DNA from: Harenicola maris
GTDB lineage: Bacteria > Pseudomonadota > Alphaproteobacteria > Rhodobacterales > Rhodobacteraceae
Direction: 5' to 3'
Length of the DNA stretch: 64,000 nt
Assembly (NCBI GenBank): GCA_018524345.1
Contig: JADQAZ010000002.1
Location: 744,001-808,000, forward strand
The translations under genes and the position numbers were made by a program. This document shows, in pieces, positions 9,401 to 16,970 of the stretch (position 1 is its first letter; every line of letters begins with the position of its first letter). The notes beneath the pieces are model-generated. The model was not told where the DNA came from. It did not search any database and worked only from the letters and a program-made list of their open reading frames with translations.

Positions 9401-9835
9401 CTGTTGTTTGAGCCCTCGCGGCAGGCGCAGTTCCTGAAGCCGACGGTGATCACGCTTGTCTATGGGCTTGGGTTCGGGATGTTTCTTGTGCTGCTGATTG
9501 TGCCCGCTTTGCTGGCCATGCAGATGGATTTCCACCGGCAGACTGTGGCCTTCAAGCGTGCGATGCGGTTGCAGGCGCGGTCGGGGTTTGCCTCTGCCGT
9601 GACCCTCGTCGGGGTCTTGGGCACCCTTGGCATCTTTGCCGCAACCCTTGGGCATGTGGTTCTGCTGGGCGGGTTCTGGGGGCCGGTGCAGGGGCTCGCG
9701 CCATGGGCTGGGCAGGAACCGAGTGCGATGCTGGGTTTTGCGGTATTCGTTGCGCTTACCGGTCTGTGGCTGTTGCTTTTGTTCGCTCTGGCAGGGGCGA
9801 TGCGCCTGATGACCGGGCGCGCGGCGAGGGTCTAG
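6434..9835 (+). CDS. RND efflux transporter permease with C-terminal extension
   Basis: An inner-membrane proton-driven exporter of the AcrB/hydrophobe type. It shows an N-terminal transmembrane helix (ANLLLVLLIVAGIAAFP), a large periplasmic loop, the transmembrane block with proton-relay aspartates in TLGIVVDDAIVVGEH, a second periplasmic loop and a second helix block ending in FGMFLVLLIVPALLAMQ. After this normal end about 100 more residues follow (from about 1036), with two further hydrophobic helices, giving 1133 residues in total. The start is 6 bases from the adaptor stop. The stop shares CTAG with the convergent gene. Substrate is not predictable. Confidence 0.94.
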   Translation: MAHPASGIIDYFTRHRTAANLLLVLLIVAGIAAFPRMRAQYFPDVILDSVNVTVGWDGAGAEDVDNAIVDIMEPALLAVEGVESSSSTSREGRASIRLEFEANWDMARATEDVQQAVDAISDLPEGSDDPNVRRSVWRDRVTDVIISGPVGVDQLARFSDEFASRLFAQGVTRTTIRGIAAPEILVEVPSTALITNDISMAEIAAAIAAEADAAPAGDVTGANARVRTGVAKRTPEQINGIVLRSGSDGQDRLTIGDVAQITVAGVDRERGYFVGDNPAISVRIDRSSRGDAIEIQRQVEDVAADMMLGLPRGVTIELIRARSEEISGRLRILLENGLTGLALVVGLLFLFLNARTAIWVAAGIPVAMFAAIFLMWAAGLTLNMISLFALLITLGIVVDDAIVVGEHADFRARRLGEAPADAASNAARRMVGPVFSATITTVIAFSALTLVEGRFGELIADIPFTVTAVLIASLVECFLILPNHMNHALAASSGRLAWYDYPSHYVNKGFDWFRSTLFRRFIAFVIWARYPVLALLFVVLASQAVLVIRGEVQWRFFSAPEEGSVSGNFAMVPGATREDTVAQMRALQAAVDALGREYAAEHGRNPVAYSLAEIGGNTGRGLAGVDGKESYQLGSIAVELIDADLRPYASAVFVQDLQERVARHPMTETLAFRRWRGGPGGDAIDIQLFGAGTPQLKTAAEALKSRLAQFGEVSALEDSLAYDKEELILDLTPQGQALGFTIDGLGSILRNRLGGIEAATFPVGSRSASVRVELPEGELTADFLSRTQMRSPDGVYVPLADIVRVERSNGFSTIIRENGIRLVSVTGDLDDENAARAEEIMTIIADTILPELQEEFGVSFKMDGLSAQERDFLSDALVGFGFCLVGIYLTLAWVFSSWTRPALIMAIIPFGLIGTIYGHAAWGLPLSMFTVVGLIGMSGIIINDSIVLVTTVDEYSENRGLVPAIIDGVADRLRPVLLTTLTTVIGLTPLLFEPSRQAQFLKPTVITLVYGLGFGMFLVLLIVPALLAMQMDFHRQTVAFKRAMRLQARSGFASAVTLVGVLGTLGIFAATLGHVVLLGGFWGPVQGLAPWAGQEPSAMLGFAVFVALTGLWLLLLFALAGAMRLMTGRAARV

Positions 9836-10665
9836 CTGCCCTGACAGCCTGCAATGTCGATGGCCATCGGGCCGGACAGAACCGTGATCCGCACGGCGGA
9901 ACGATCAAGCATATAGGCACCGCGCCGGGGCGGGACAAAATCTGCAGTGGCAACCAATGTGTTCCCCTCGCGGTGCACTTCGGGCTGGCTGACCCAGACC
10001 TCCGGGTTGCCCGCCTCGATCACCGCGATCTCGCGGTTGCCCAGTTGTGCCATGGGGATGCGCGTTGTCATCTGCACCCCGTCCGAGATTGGCGTGACGG
10101 AACAGGTCACAGTGCCGACCCCGGCCTTGGATGCGGCCACGGGGCGGCGGGCCAAAGCGCCGTGAATTGCGGGGTCAGAGGCGCCTTTCCCGGCGATCTG
10201 CGCATCGACATTCACGGTGGCCGGAATGCAGATTTCCTCGCAAACGCCAAGGTTGATCTCTCCGCGCAGGCGGATTGTCTGGCCTTTCTGGCTCGGGGTG
10301 ATTTCGACGGGCAGGACCACCTGTTTGGAATAGCCCAGAGTGCGCGCGCCAGCTGTCAAAAACACCTCGGGCGCGGGCCAATGGACCTCCAGCGCCTTTA
10401 GATTGCCCGAACCGGACCAGTTGAACTGCGGCGGAATGCCAGCCGCGCCGGGGCTGCGCCAGTAGGTCTTCCAACCGGGCATAAGCGTCAGGCGCAGGGC
10501 GGCCATGTGGGTGCCTGTTCTGGTCTGCCATCCGGTCAGAACCTCGGCTTTGATGATGTCATCGACATCGGGCATGGTCGATTGAGCAGCCGCAGGCAAC
10601 GCGCCAGCGGCGACAAGGCAGGCGGAGGCGAGAAGGCGGCAAAGGGTTCGGGCGGCATTGATCAT
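9832..10665 (-). CDS. Exported DsbD-alpha-like (thiol:disulfide interchange N-terminal) domain protein
   Basis: A protein of 277 residues with a signal peptide (about 1-28, ending LPAAAQ). It matches the N-terminal domain family of DsbD/ScsB, including the pair of cysteines in GVCEEICIP that pass electrons in DsbD. The transmembrane DsbD-beta and thioredoxin-like gamma domains are absent and not encoded next door, so it is a free-standing periplasmic domain. A partner membrane reductase such as CcdA would have to supply electrons. The ATG at 10665 has an AGG box; the ATG at 10683 is the alternative. The stop lies in the CTAG shared with the RND permease. Confidence 0.85.
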   Translation of the reverse strand: MINAARTLCRLLASACLVAAGALPAAAQSTMPDVDDIIKAEVLTGWQTRTGTHMAALRLTLMPGWKTYWRSPGAAGIPPQFNWSGSGNLKALEVHWPAPEVFLTAGARTLGYSKQVVLPVEITPSQKGQTIRLRGEINLGVCEEICIPATVNVDAQIAGKGASDPAIHGALARRPVAASKAGVGTVTCSVTPISDGVQMTTRIPMAQLGNREIAVIEAGNPEVWVSQPEVHREGNTLVATADFVPPRRGAYMLDRSAVRITVLSGPMAIDIAGCQGS

Positions 10666-10834
10666 GATGGCCAACCTAGGCATTTCGGCGATCCGGGGAA
10701 ATCACATTCCCGATATATCGCAGGTTTCAGGAGCCAAGATCAGGAAGGTGACGTTGCCCTCTTGCATGCCGGGGCGGGACCAAGCACCCTGTCACCAATG
10801 CCGTGCGCATCGGGTAACAAGGGGCCGAACCGCG

Positions 10835-11389
10835 ATGGACCTGACAGGAAAGCTTTTGATTGCCATGCCCGGGATGGGCGATCCGCGCTTTGAACGCAGC
10901 GTGATTTACCTGTGCAGCCATTCCGGTGACGGGGCGATGGGGTTGATCGTCAACCACCCTGCGCCGGGGCTGAGCCTTAAGGGATTGCTGGAACAGCTGG
11001 AGATCGAGAGCGCCAAGGACAGCGGCCCCCGCCCCCTGCATTATGGCGGGCCGGTGGAGAACGGCCGCGGGTTTGTGCTGCATTCGGCGGAATATACCGC
11101 CAATGAGACCACCATGACGGTGGATACCCAGTTTTCCATGTCGGCGACCTTGGACATTCTGGAGGACATCGCCGCAGGGAACGGCCCGCGGCGGACCTTG
11201 TTGGCCCTTGGCTATTCCGGCTGGGGACCGATGCAGTTGGAAAACGAGATCCTGAGCAATGGCTGGCTGACCACCGATGCGGACCCTGATCTGGTGTTCA
11301 ATGTTGATGACACCGGCAAATGGCAGGCGGCGTTGGCGACACTCGGCGTTGATCCCCTGACCCTAAGCGCCGATGCGGGCCACGCCTAG
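10835..11389 (+). CDS. YqgE/AlgH family protein
   Basis: A cytoplasmic protein of 184 residues in the YqgE/AlgH (UPF0301) family, whose biochemical role is not settled. Signatures are LTGKLLIAMPGMGDPRFERSV at the N-terminus, GAMGLIVNHP (about 32-41) and the C-terminal GYSGWGPMQLENE. The start at 10835 places the conserved LTGKLLIAMP at residue 3; the frame is open for 59 more codons upstream without similarity. It stands alone between two convergent genes. Confidence 0.93.
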   Translation: MDLTGKLLIAMPGMGDPRFERSVIYLCSHSGDGAMGLIVNHPAPGLSLKGLLEQLEIESAKDSGPRPLHYGGPVENGRGFVLHSAEYTANETTMTVDTQFSMSATLDILEDIAAGNGPRRTLLALGYSGWGPMQLENEILSNGWLTTDADPDLVFNVDDTGKWQAALATLGVDPLTLSADAGHA

Positions 11390-11410
11390 GGGCGGCTCCA
11401 ACCAAATTGG

Positions 11411-11432
11411 CGCGCCTGCGGCGCGATTCTTT
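11411..11432 (+). terminator. Likely terminator after yqgE-like gene
   Basis: An inverted repeat CGCGCC-TGC-GGCGCG (11411-11425) is followed by ATTCTTTT. It lies 21 bases after the YqgE stop and ahead of the convergent tsaC stop at 11443. The stem is short but fully GC. Confidence 0.5.
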
Positions 11433-11442
11433 TCAATGGTAT

Positions 11443-12399
11443 TCAATCGCGGGGGGCAGCGGCCCTTTGCAGCCTGTCGTTGATGGCTTTGCCAAGGCCT
11501 GTCTCGGGGATCGGGCTGACGGCGATGGCCTCTACGCCGCCCTCATCCAGCGCGATGAGATAGGCAAAGAGGTTTGCGGCCGCTTCGTTCAAATCCCCAG
11601 CGGGGGAGAGGTTCATCGCGCCCTTTGCATCGCCGAAGGCGAGGAGCACCTCGTTTTCGTGGGGCCTTTCGGCATTGAGGCGCAGGGCGGCGCGGGGGGC
11701 GTAGTGTGAGGACAGCTGACCCGGCGCATTGGGGCGATCGGGTGCGGTCGGGGTGACGGCTTGCGGCAGGGGCGCGCCGTGAACCTCTGCCAAGGCCTCG
11801 GCGCTGATGCCGCCGTGGCGCAGGATCACGGGGCCATCCGTGCCATCGACGATCGTGCTTTCGAGGCCGACGGTGCAGGGGCCGCCATCCAGAACGGCGG
11901 CAATGCGGGAGGACAGGCCCGTCATCACATGGGCGGCTGTTGTCGGGCTGACCTGACCGGAGAGGTTGGCAGAGGGGGCCGCGAGCGGGCCGCCAAAGGC
12001 GCGGAGCAAGGACCGCGCCACCGGTGCGGCGGGCACCCGCAGGGCCACTGTGGGCAGGCCCGCAAAGCAGAGCGGCGAGAGGCCGCTATCAGGGCGGGTG
12101 CGGGCGACGAGTGTCAGGGGGCCGGGCCAGAAGGCCTTTGCCAATCGCAGCGCGGTGGGGGACAGGTCCGCCAAAGCGGTCGCGGCCTCAAGGTCCGGCA
12201 GATGCACGATCAGGGGGTTGAAACTGGGCCGTCCCTTGGCCGCATAGATGCCCGCCACCGCGGCGTCATTGCGGGCGTCAGCCCCAAGCCCGTAGACCGT
12301 TTCCGTTGGAAAGGCGACAAGATCGCCCGCCTGCAACAGCGCGGCGGCGGCTTTGATCCCTTCGGGATCGGCGGGCAAAAGGCGGGTCGTGGTGTTCAT
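11443..12399 (-). CDS. tsaC: L-threonylcarbamoyladenylate synthase
   Basis: This enzyme makes threonylcarbamoyl-AMP for the t6A37 modification of tRNAs reading ANN codons. It is the two-domain Sua5 form of 318 residues. The N-terminal YrdC domain carries GDLVAFPTETVYGLGADA (about 26-43), SFNPLIVHL, and PSANLSGQVSPTTA. A C-terminal Sua5 domain begins near PGQLSSHYAPRA (about 224). The ATG at 12399 puts the YrdC fold at the expected distance from the N-terminus. It is divergent from the acyl-CoA dehydrogenase gene across 127 bases. Confidence 0.95.
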   Translation of the reverse strand: MNTTTRLLPADPEGIKAAAALLQAGDLVAFPTETVYGLGADARNDAAVAGIYAAKGRPSFNPLIVHLPDLEAATALADLSPTALRLAKAFWPGPLTLVARTRPDSGLSPLCFAGLPTVALRVPAAPVARSLLRAFGGPLAAPSANLSGQVSPTTAAHVMTGLSSRIAAVLDGGPCTVGLESTIVDGTDGPVILRHGGISAEALAEVHGAPLPQAVTPTAPDRPNAPGQLSSHYAPRAALRLNAERPHENEVLLAFGDAKGAMNLSPAGDLNEAAANLFAYLIALDEGGVEAIAVSPIPETGLGKAINDRLQRAAAPRD

Positions 12400-12526
12400 G
12401 GCCGTGACGCAGCGTTTAGGGTTGCAGGGCGGGGCCGCTTCAGTAGCCTTACCGCAGATTATCTGGCCAGATACGCTTTGGTTGCCCCGGTGCCAAGGCA
12501 GGATTTCATCAACGGAGGCCCCCAAG

Positions 12527-14233
12527 ATGCCCTACAGAGCCCCGGTTTCAGACTTTCGCTTCTTGTTCGACCGTGTCGTTGGCTTTGCCGATGTCTCTGC
12601 CACAGAGCGTTTCGCCGAGGCCTCCCCCGATATGGTTGAGGCCATTCTGGGCGAGGCGGGCCGCATGTCGGAGGAGGTTTTGTCCCCCCTTCAGCGCCCC
12701 GGTGATCTTGAGCCTGCGCGGCTGGAAAACGGGGTTGTCCGGACCTCGCCGGGGTTTGGCGAGGGGTATAAGGCCATTGCCGAGGGCGGCTGGATCGGGA
12801 TTTCGGCGTCTGCCGACTTTGGCGGCATGGCCCTGCCGATGACCATGACCACCGCTGTGAACGAGATGATGTCGGGCGCCTGCCTGTCGCTGCAACTTAA
12901 CCCCTTGATGACGCAGGGCCAGATCGAGGCGCTGGAACATCACGCCAGTCAGGCGATCAAGGATATCTACCTGCCCAAGCTGATCACCGGCGAGTGGTGC
13001 GGCACGATGAACCTGACGGAGCCGCAGGCCGGGAGCGATGTTGGTGCGTTGCGCTCCAAGGCCAAGGACAACGGCGACGGGACCTTTGCCGTCACAGGGC
13101 AGAAGATCTACATCAGTTGGGGTGACAATGATTTCACCGAGAACGTCTGTCACCTTGTTCTGGCCCGCCTGCCTGACGGCGTGCCGGGCACCAAGGGGAT
13201 CAGCCTGTTCATGGTGCCCAAACGAATCCCCGACGAGAACGGCGTTCCCGGTAAGGCCAACAGCCTGAAGGTTGTGAGCCTAGAGCATAAGATGGGCCTG
13301 CATGGATCGCCGACAGCCGTGATGCAGTTTGACGGGGCGACGGGCTGGCTGGTGGGCGAGCCCCATGGCGGCATGGCTGCGATGTTTACCATGATGAACA
13401 ACGCCCGCCTTGGTGTTGGCGTCCAGGGCATCGGCGTGGCCGAGGCCGCGACGCAGCATGCGGTGGCCTATGCGCTTGAGCGCAAACAGGGGCGTGCGGG
13501 CGGCGGTGGCACGATCATCGAGCATGCCGATGTGCGCCGGATGCTGGCGACGATGAAGGCCGAGACATTTGCAGCGCGGGCCATTGCCCTGTCCAATGCG
13601 GTGGCGATTGATATGTCCACCGCGACGGGCGACGAGGCGTGGAAAGCGCGTGCTGCCTTGCTTACGCCGATCACCAAGGCCTATGGCACTGAGGTGGGCA
13701 TGCGCGTGGCCGAGATGGGCGTGCAGGTGCACGGCGGCATGGGCTTTATCGAGGAAACCGGTGCCGCGCAGTTCAGCCGCGATGTCCGCGTGACCGCGAT
13801 TTATGAGGGCACCAACGGGATCCAGTCGATGGATCTAGTGGCCCGCAAGATGATGGACGGCGGCGAGGCGGCCTTCCGCCTTCTTGAAGAGATCGAAGCA
13901 GGGGCCGAGGAAGCCCGCGGTAAGATGCCGAAGCTGGCGGAGCCCGTGTGGCAGGCGGCCGAGGCCCTGCGCGAGGCGACCGAGGCCTTGGTCGGACAGG
14001 AAATGCAGGACAGGTTTGCAGGCAGTGTGCCCTATCTGAACGCCTTTGCCCGTGTGCTTGGGGCGCATTTCCATCTGCGCGCTGCGTTCCAGTCGGGCGG
14101 GGAAGGGCCGCGGATGGCCTTGGCAGATGTTTACATCCGCCGATTGCTGCCGGATTATGCCGCACAGCTGGCCCATGCCAGCGTCGGGGCAGAGGGGCTT
14201 TATGCGATGACAAACGATGACTTCCTTGCCTAG
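12527..14233 (+). CDS. Acyl-CoA dehydrogenase, large (DmdC-like) type
   Basis: A flavoprotein of 568 residues oxidising an acyl-CoA to its enoyl-CoA. Features are TMNLTEPQAGSDVGALRS (FAD/acyl-CoA loop, about 162-179), EHKMGLHGSPTAVM, VHGGMGFIEETG, and IYEGTNGIQSMDL. The extended C-terminal domain beyond residue 450 marks the large class that includes DmdC, the 3-methylmercaptopropionyl-CoA dehydrogenase of DMSP catabolism; other members act on ordinary acyl-CoAs, so the substrate is open. GGAGG lies about 10 bases before the ATG at 12527, ruling out the upstream extension. An MBL-fold hydrolase follows after 3 bases. Confidence 0.92.
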   Translation: MPYRAPVSDFRFLFDRVVGFADVSATERFAEASPDMVEAILGEAGRMSEEVLSPLQRPGDLEPARLENGVVRTSPGFGEGYKAIAEGGWIGISASADFGGMALPMTMTTAVNEMMSGACLSLQLNPLMTQGQIEALEHHASQAIKDIYLPKLITGEWCGTMNLTEPQAGSDVGALRSKAKDNGDGTFAVTGQKIYISWGDNDFTENVCHLVLARLPDGVPGTKGISLFMVPKRIPDENGVPGKANSLKVVSLEHKMGLHGSPTAVMQFDGATGWLVGEPHGGMAAMFTMMNNARLGVGVQGIGVAEAATQHAVAYALERKQGRAGGGGTIIEHADVRRMLATMKAETFAARAIALSNAVAIDMSTATGDEAWKARAALLTPITKAYGTEVGMRVAEMGVQVHGGMGFIEETGAAQFSRDVRVTAIYEGTNGIQSMDLVARKMMDGGEAAFRLLEEIEAGAEEARGKMPKLAEPVWQAAEALREATEALVGQEMQDRFAGSVPYLNAFARVLGAHFHLRAAFQSGGEGPRMALADVYIRRLLPDYAAQLAHASVGAEGLYAMTNDDFLA

Positions 14234-14236
14234 CCT

Positions 14237-15274
14237 GTGACCGCACTCTCCCCCCTTTGCTTTCCGCATGAAACCCCGCCGGACAGCGGCGAGGCGATAG
14301 AGGTTTCCCCCGGCGTTCTCTGGATGCGCCTGCCCCTGCCCATGGCCCTTGATCACGTCAATGTCTTCGCCTTTGAGGACGAGGGCGGCTGGTCCATCGT
14401 CGATACGGGCTTTGATACGCGCAAGGCGCGGGGGATCTGGCAAAAGCTGTTGGATGGCCCTCTTAGCGGGGCGCCGATTGCGCGGGTGCTTGTGACCCAC
14501 CATCACCCCGATCACATCGGCCTTGCCGGTTGGTTTCAGGCCGAACACGGGGCCGAATTGCTGACCACGCGCACCAGTTGGCTGACCGCGCGGATGCTGA
14601 CCCTCGACAATCAGCCGGAGCATGTGCCCGAAGCCATCCGGTTCTGGGACCGTGCTGGCATGGATAGCGCCGAGAAGGCGCGGCGCATGTCGGAGCGGCC
14701 CTTTAATTTTGCCGATATGGTTGCGCCATTGCCTCTTGGCTATACCCGCTTGCAAGAGGGGCAGCGCCTTGCCTTTGGCGGGCGCGACTGGACAGTGCGG
14801 ATGGGCAATGGCCATGCGCCGGAGCACGCGACCCTTTGGGCCGAGGAGGGCGATCTGGTGATCGCGGGGGATCAGATGATCGCCTCGATCTCTCCCAATA
14901 TCGGGGTGCATGCGACCGAGCCGGAGGCCGACCCGCTGGCGGAATGGCTTGAGGCCTGCGAGCGGCTGTCCGGTTTTGCGCGGGACGAACAGCTTGTCCT
15001 GTCGGGGCATAAGTTGCCCTTCACCGGCCTGCCCGCGCGGATGACGCAGCTGATCAAGAACCACCACACCGCGCTTGAGCGCCTGATGGAGCATCTGGCC
15101 CTGCCGCGCACGGCGGCGCAGTGCTTTCCGGTTCTGTTCCGGCGGGCCATCGGGCCGGCGGAATATGGTCTGGCCTTGGCGGAAGCGGTGGCGCATCTGA
15201 ACCATTTGTATCAAGCTGGCCGCATCAGCCGCGCCCTTGACGATGATGGGGCCTGGCTTTGGCAAGCAAAGTGA
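14237..15274 (+). CDS. MBL-fold metallo-hydrolase
   Basis: A metallo-beta-lactamase-fold hydrolase of 345 residues. The zinc-binding motif is in VLVTHHHPDHIGLAGWF (about 83-99), with a further histidine in GNGHAPEHATL and an aspartate in DLVIAGDQMI. The start is a GTG at 14237, three bases after the acyl-CoA dehydrogenase stop, so the two are almost certainly co-transcribed. A thioesterase or hydroxyacyl-thioester hydrolase role alongside the dehydrogenase would make sense, but the motif alone does not define the substrate. Confidence 0.9.
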   Translation: MTALSPLCFPHETPPDSGEAIEVSPGVLWMRLPLPMALDHVNVFAFEDEGGWSIVDTGFDTRKARGIWQKLLDGPLSGAPIARVLVTHHHPDHIGLAGWFQAEHGAELLTTRTSWLTARMLTLDNQPEHVPEAIRFWDRAGMDSAEKARRMSERPFNFADMVAPLPLGYTRLQEGQRLAFGGRDWTVRMGNGHAPEHATLWAEEGDLVIAGDQMIASISPNIGVHATEPEADPLAEWLEACERLSGFARDEQLVLSGHKLPFTGLPARMTQLIKNHHTALERLMEHLALPRTAAQCFPVLFRRAIGPAEYGLALAEAVAHLNHLYQAGRISRALDDDGAWLWQAK

Positions 15275-15283
15275 GGCGGCGAC

Positions 15284-15760
15284 ATGCCCAACGACGACGT
15301 AATTCAAACCACCGCTGAGGCCGCCGAAAGCGCGGCACTGCCCCGTTGCGGCGCGGTTCACGCCGACCCTTCGGATACCTCCGCGGCGGAGGACAAGCCC
15401 CTTCCCGAAGGCATGACCAAGACGCCGATCGATCAGAAAAGCCCCGCCGAATGGGCCTATGAGCGGCTGATTCTGTATATCCAGAACTTCGAGGAACAGC
15501 TCGACGCCGATCACGAGGTGTCCATGGGCATGGCTGGCGGCGCGGTCGGGGTGTTGCGGATCGAGGGGATCGGGTTTTTCGAACCTGATCTGGTGACCTT
15601 TTATGGCACCAATGAGCTCGGCCTGAAAACGCAGCTTATTCAGCATGTCACGCAGCTTAACGTCACCCTGTCTGCCCTGCCGAAAATGACGCAAGAGGCC
15701 CCCGCGCGGCGCATCGGCTTTCGTCTTGCGGCCGATCTGGACAAACCCAAACCCGAATAG
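15284..15760 (+). CDS. DUF6173 family protein
   Basis: A cytoplasmic protein of 158 residues. The first 50 are acidic and low-complexity. The core from about 53 (SPAEWAYERLILYIQNFEEQLD) through GIGFFEPDLVTFYG, LIQHVTQLNV and RRIGFRL matches the pattern I associate with DUF6173 proteins of Rhodobacteraceae. No enzymatic motif is seen. It follows the MBL gene after 9 bases and is likely in the same operon. Confidence 0.8.
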   Translation: MPNDDVIQTTAEAAESAALPRCGAVHADPSDTSAAEDKPLPEGMTKTPIDQKSPAEWAYERLILYIQNFEEQLDADHEVSMGMAGGAVGVLRIEGIGFFEPDLVTFYGTNELGLKTQLIQHVTQLNVTLSALPKMTQEAPARRIGFRLAADLDKPKPE

Positions 15761-15791
15761 CAGGGGGCGCCGCCCTGCGGCATCACGGGGC

Positions 15792-15820
15792 TTAACAGTG
15801 GCGGCAAAGGCCGCTATTGA
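15792..15820 (+). promoter_or_regulatory. Candidate sigma70-type promoter of the oxidase subunit IV gene
   Basis: TTAACA (15792-15797) and TATTGA (15815-15820) are separated by 17 bases. Transcription would start near 15827 and give a leader of about 24 bases. It is the only promoter-like sequence in the 90-base gap. Confidence 0.4.
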
Positions 15821-15850
15821 GGCCGCAACTGGTATCGAACGGAGAACGAC

Positions 15851-15988
15851 ATGTCTGACGAACACAAGCACGGCGAAATGGACATCACAGTGCAAGAGAA
15901 AACCTTTGAGGGTTTCATCCGCTATGTCACCTATGGCGGGGTTTTCTGCATCTGTTTGCTGATCTTCATCTATGCTGTGAACGGCTAA
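15851..15988 (+). CDS. aa3-type cytochrome c oxidase subunit IV (45 aa)
   Basis: A micro-gene of 45 codons. The product has a short charged N-terminus containing HKHGEMDITVQEKTFEGFIR and one transmembrane helix (about 25-43) ending in YAVNG. This matches the small bacterial CoxIV_2 subunit of aa3-type cytochrome c oxidases found in Rhodobacteraceae. GGAGA precedes the ATG at 15851. It lies away from the other oxidase genes, which is usual for this subunit. The role is structural, at the edge of the oxidase in the inner membrane. Confidence 0.92.
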   Translation: MSDEHKHGEMDITVQEKTFEGFIRYVTYGGVFCICLLIFIYAVNG

Positions 15989-16023
15989 ACCTTTCCCTGC
16001 CCATCAGACGCGGAGCCTTGCCC

Positions 16024-16626
16024 ATGCGCCGGATTTTTCTTGTTCTTATTTTGCCGGTGTTTCTGGCGGCCTGCGGCGCGGCGGAACCTGTCTGGGCCCC
16101 TGACGAGGCGGTGCAAAAGGCGCTTTACCGTTCGGGGGAGCCGACCTCGATCTCCCTTTATACTATGGTCAGCAACTCCACCGGCAAGGGCGAGCATTCG
16201 GGCCTTTTGATCAATGGCGCGCATCGGGTCATGTTCGATCCGGCAGGCACCTTTGGCCATTCGACCGTGCCGGAGCGCAACGATGTGCATTACGGCATCA
16301 CCCCCCGCGTGTTGGAACATTACATCGACTACCACGCGCGCGAGACCTATCACGTTGTGGTACAAACCGTCGAAGTCTCGCCAGAGATCGCGGCCTTGGC
16401 CATGCGCGTGGCGCAGGACTACGGCGCGGTGCCCAAGGCCCATTGCACCAATTCGATCACCACGGTGCTGGGGCAAATCCCGGGGTTCCAGAGCATCAAG
16501 CACACATGGTGGCCGACCCGCGCCATGAAGGACTTCGGCAATCTGCCCGGCGTGCAAACCCAGCGGATCTATGACGACAGCCCCGATGACCGCTCTGACG
16601 TGGCGGCTTTGGCCAACAACGGCTAG
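16024..16626 (+). CDS. Lipoprotein with a possible permuted NlpC/P60-type fold
   Basis: A protein of 200 residues with a short signal ending in a lipobox LAAC (Cys17), so probably lipid-anchored. The ATG at 16024 has GGAG nine bases upstream. A His in GKGEHSGLLINGAHRVMFDPAG (His58) and a later Cys in KAHCTNSITTVL (Cys141) are arranged as in circularly permuted papain-like (NlpC/P60-related) hydrolases, where the histidine comes first. That reading is inference; no named family was recognised. It ends in the CTAG shared with azlD. Confidence 0.75.
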   Translation: MRRIFLVLILPVFLAACGAAEPVWAPDEAVQKALYRSGEPTSISLYTMVSNSTGKGEHSGLLINGAHRVMFDPAGTFGHSTVPERNDVHYGITPRVLEHYIDYHARETYHVVVQTVEVSPEIAALAMRVAQDYGAVPKAHCTNSITTVLGQIPGFQSIKHTWWPTRAMKDFGNLPGVQTQRIYDDSPDDRSDVAALANNG

Positions 16627-16970
16627 GTCAGCGCCGCCTGCGCCAGCAGCAGAACAGCGATGGCGCAGACCATCGTGACCAAGACATTCTTGGACCAATA
16701 TCCAACCATCAGCGCCACCAGCGCCGCGATCAATCGCGGCGGATCGGTCTGGCCCTGCGTGGCCGCGGGCCATGCCACCAAGGGCGCAATCAGCGCGGGG
16801 ATCACCGCGACCGAGGTGTAGCGCAGGTAGCGCAACACCCAAGGCGGCAGGTCAACGCCGCCCAGAAGCCCCATGAACGAAAACCGGACCGCAAAGGTGC
16901 CAATCCCCATGGCAAGGATGATCATCCAGATCAGCGCATCGCTTTGCGGCAGGCTGGTTGCCTCGGTCAT
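16623..16970 (-). CDS. azlD: AzlD family branched-chain amino acid export subunit
   Basis: A membrane protein of 115 residues with about four hydrophobic helices and the family pattern MGIGTFAVRFSFMGLLG near the N-terminus, then YTSVAVIPALIAPLV. AzlD is the small partner of AzlC in export of branched-chain amino acids and their analogues. The start overlaps the azlC stop by ATGA, so the subunits are made together. Confidence 0.92.
   Translation of the reverse strand: MTEATSLPQSDALIWMIILAMGIGTFAVRFSFMGLLGGVDLPPWVLRYLRYTSVAVIPALIAPLVAWPAATQGQTDPPRLIAALVALMVGYWSKNVLVTMVCAIAVLLLAQAALT

Noticed and set aside
13835..15895. A 686-codon minus-strand frame across the acyl-CoA dehydrogenase, MBL and DUF6173 genes
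   Set aside because: It crosses three well-supported genes and an intergenic gap, which no real gene would do here.
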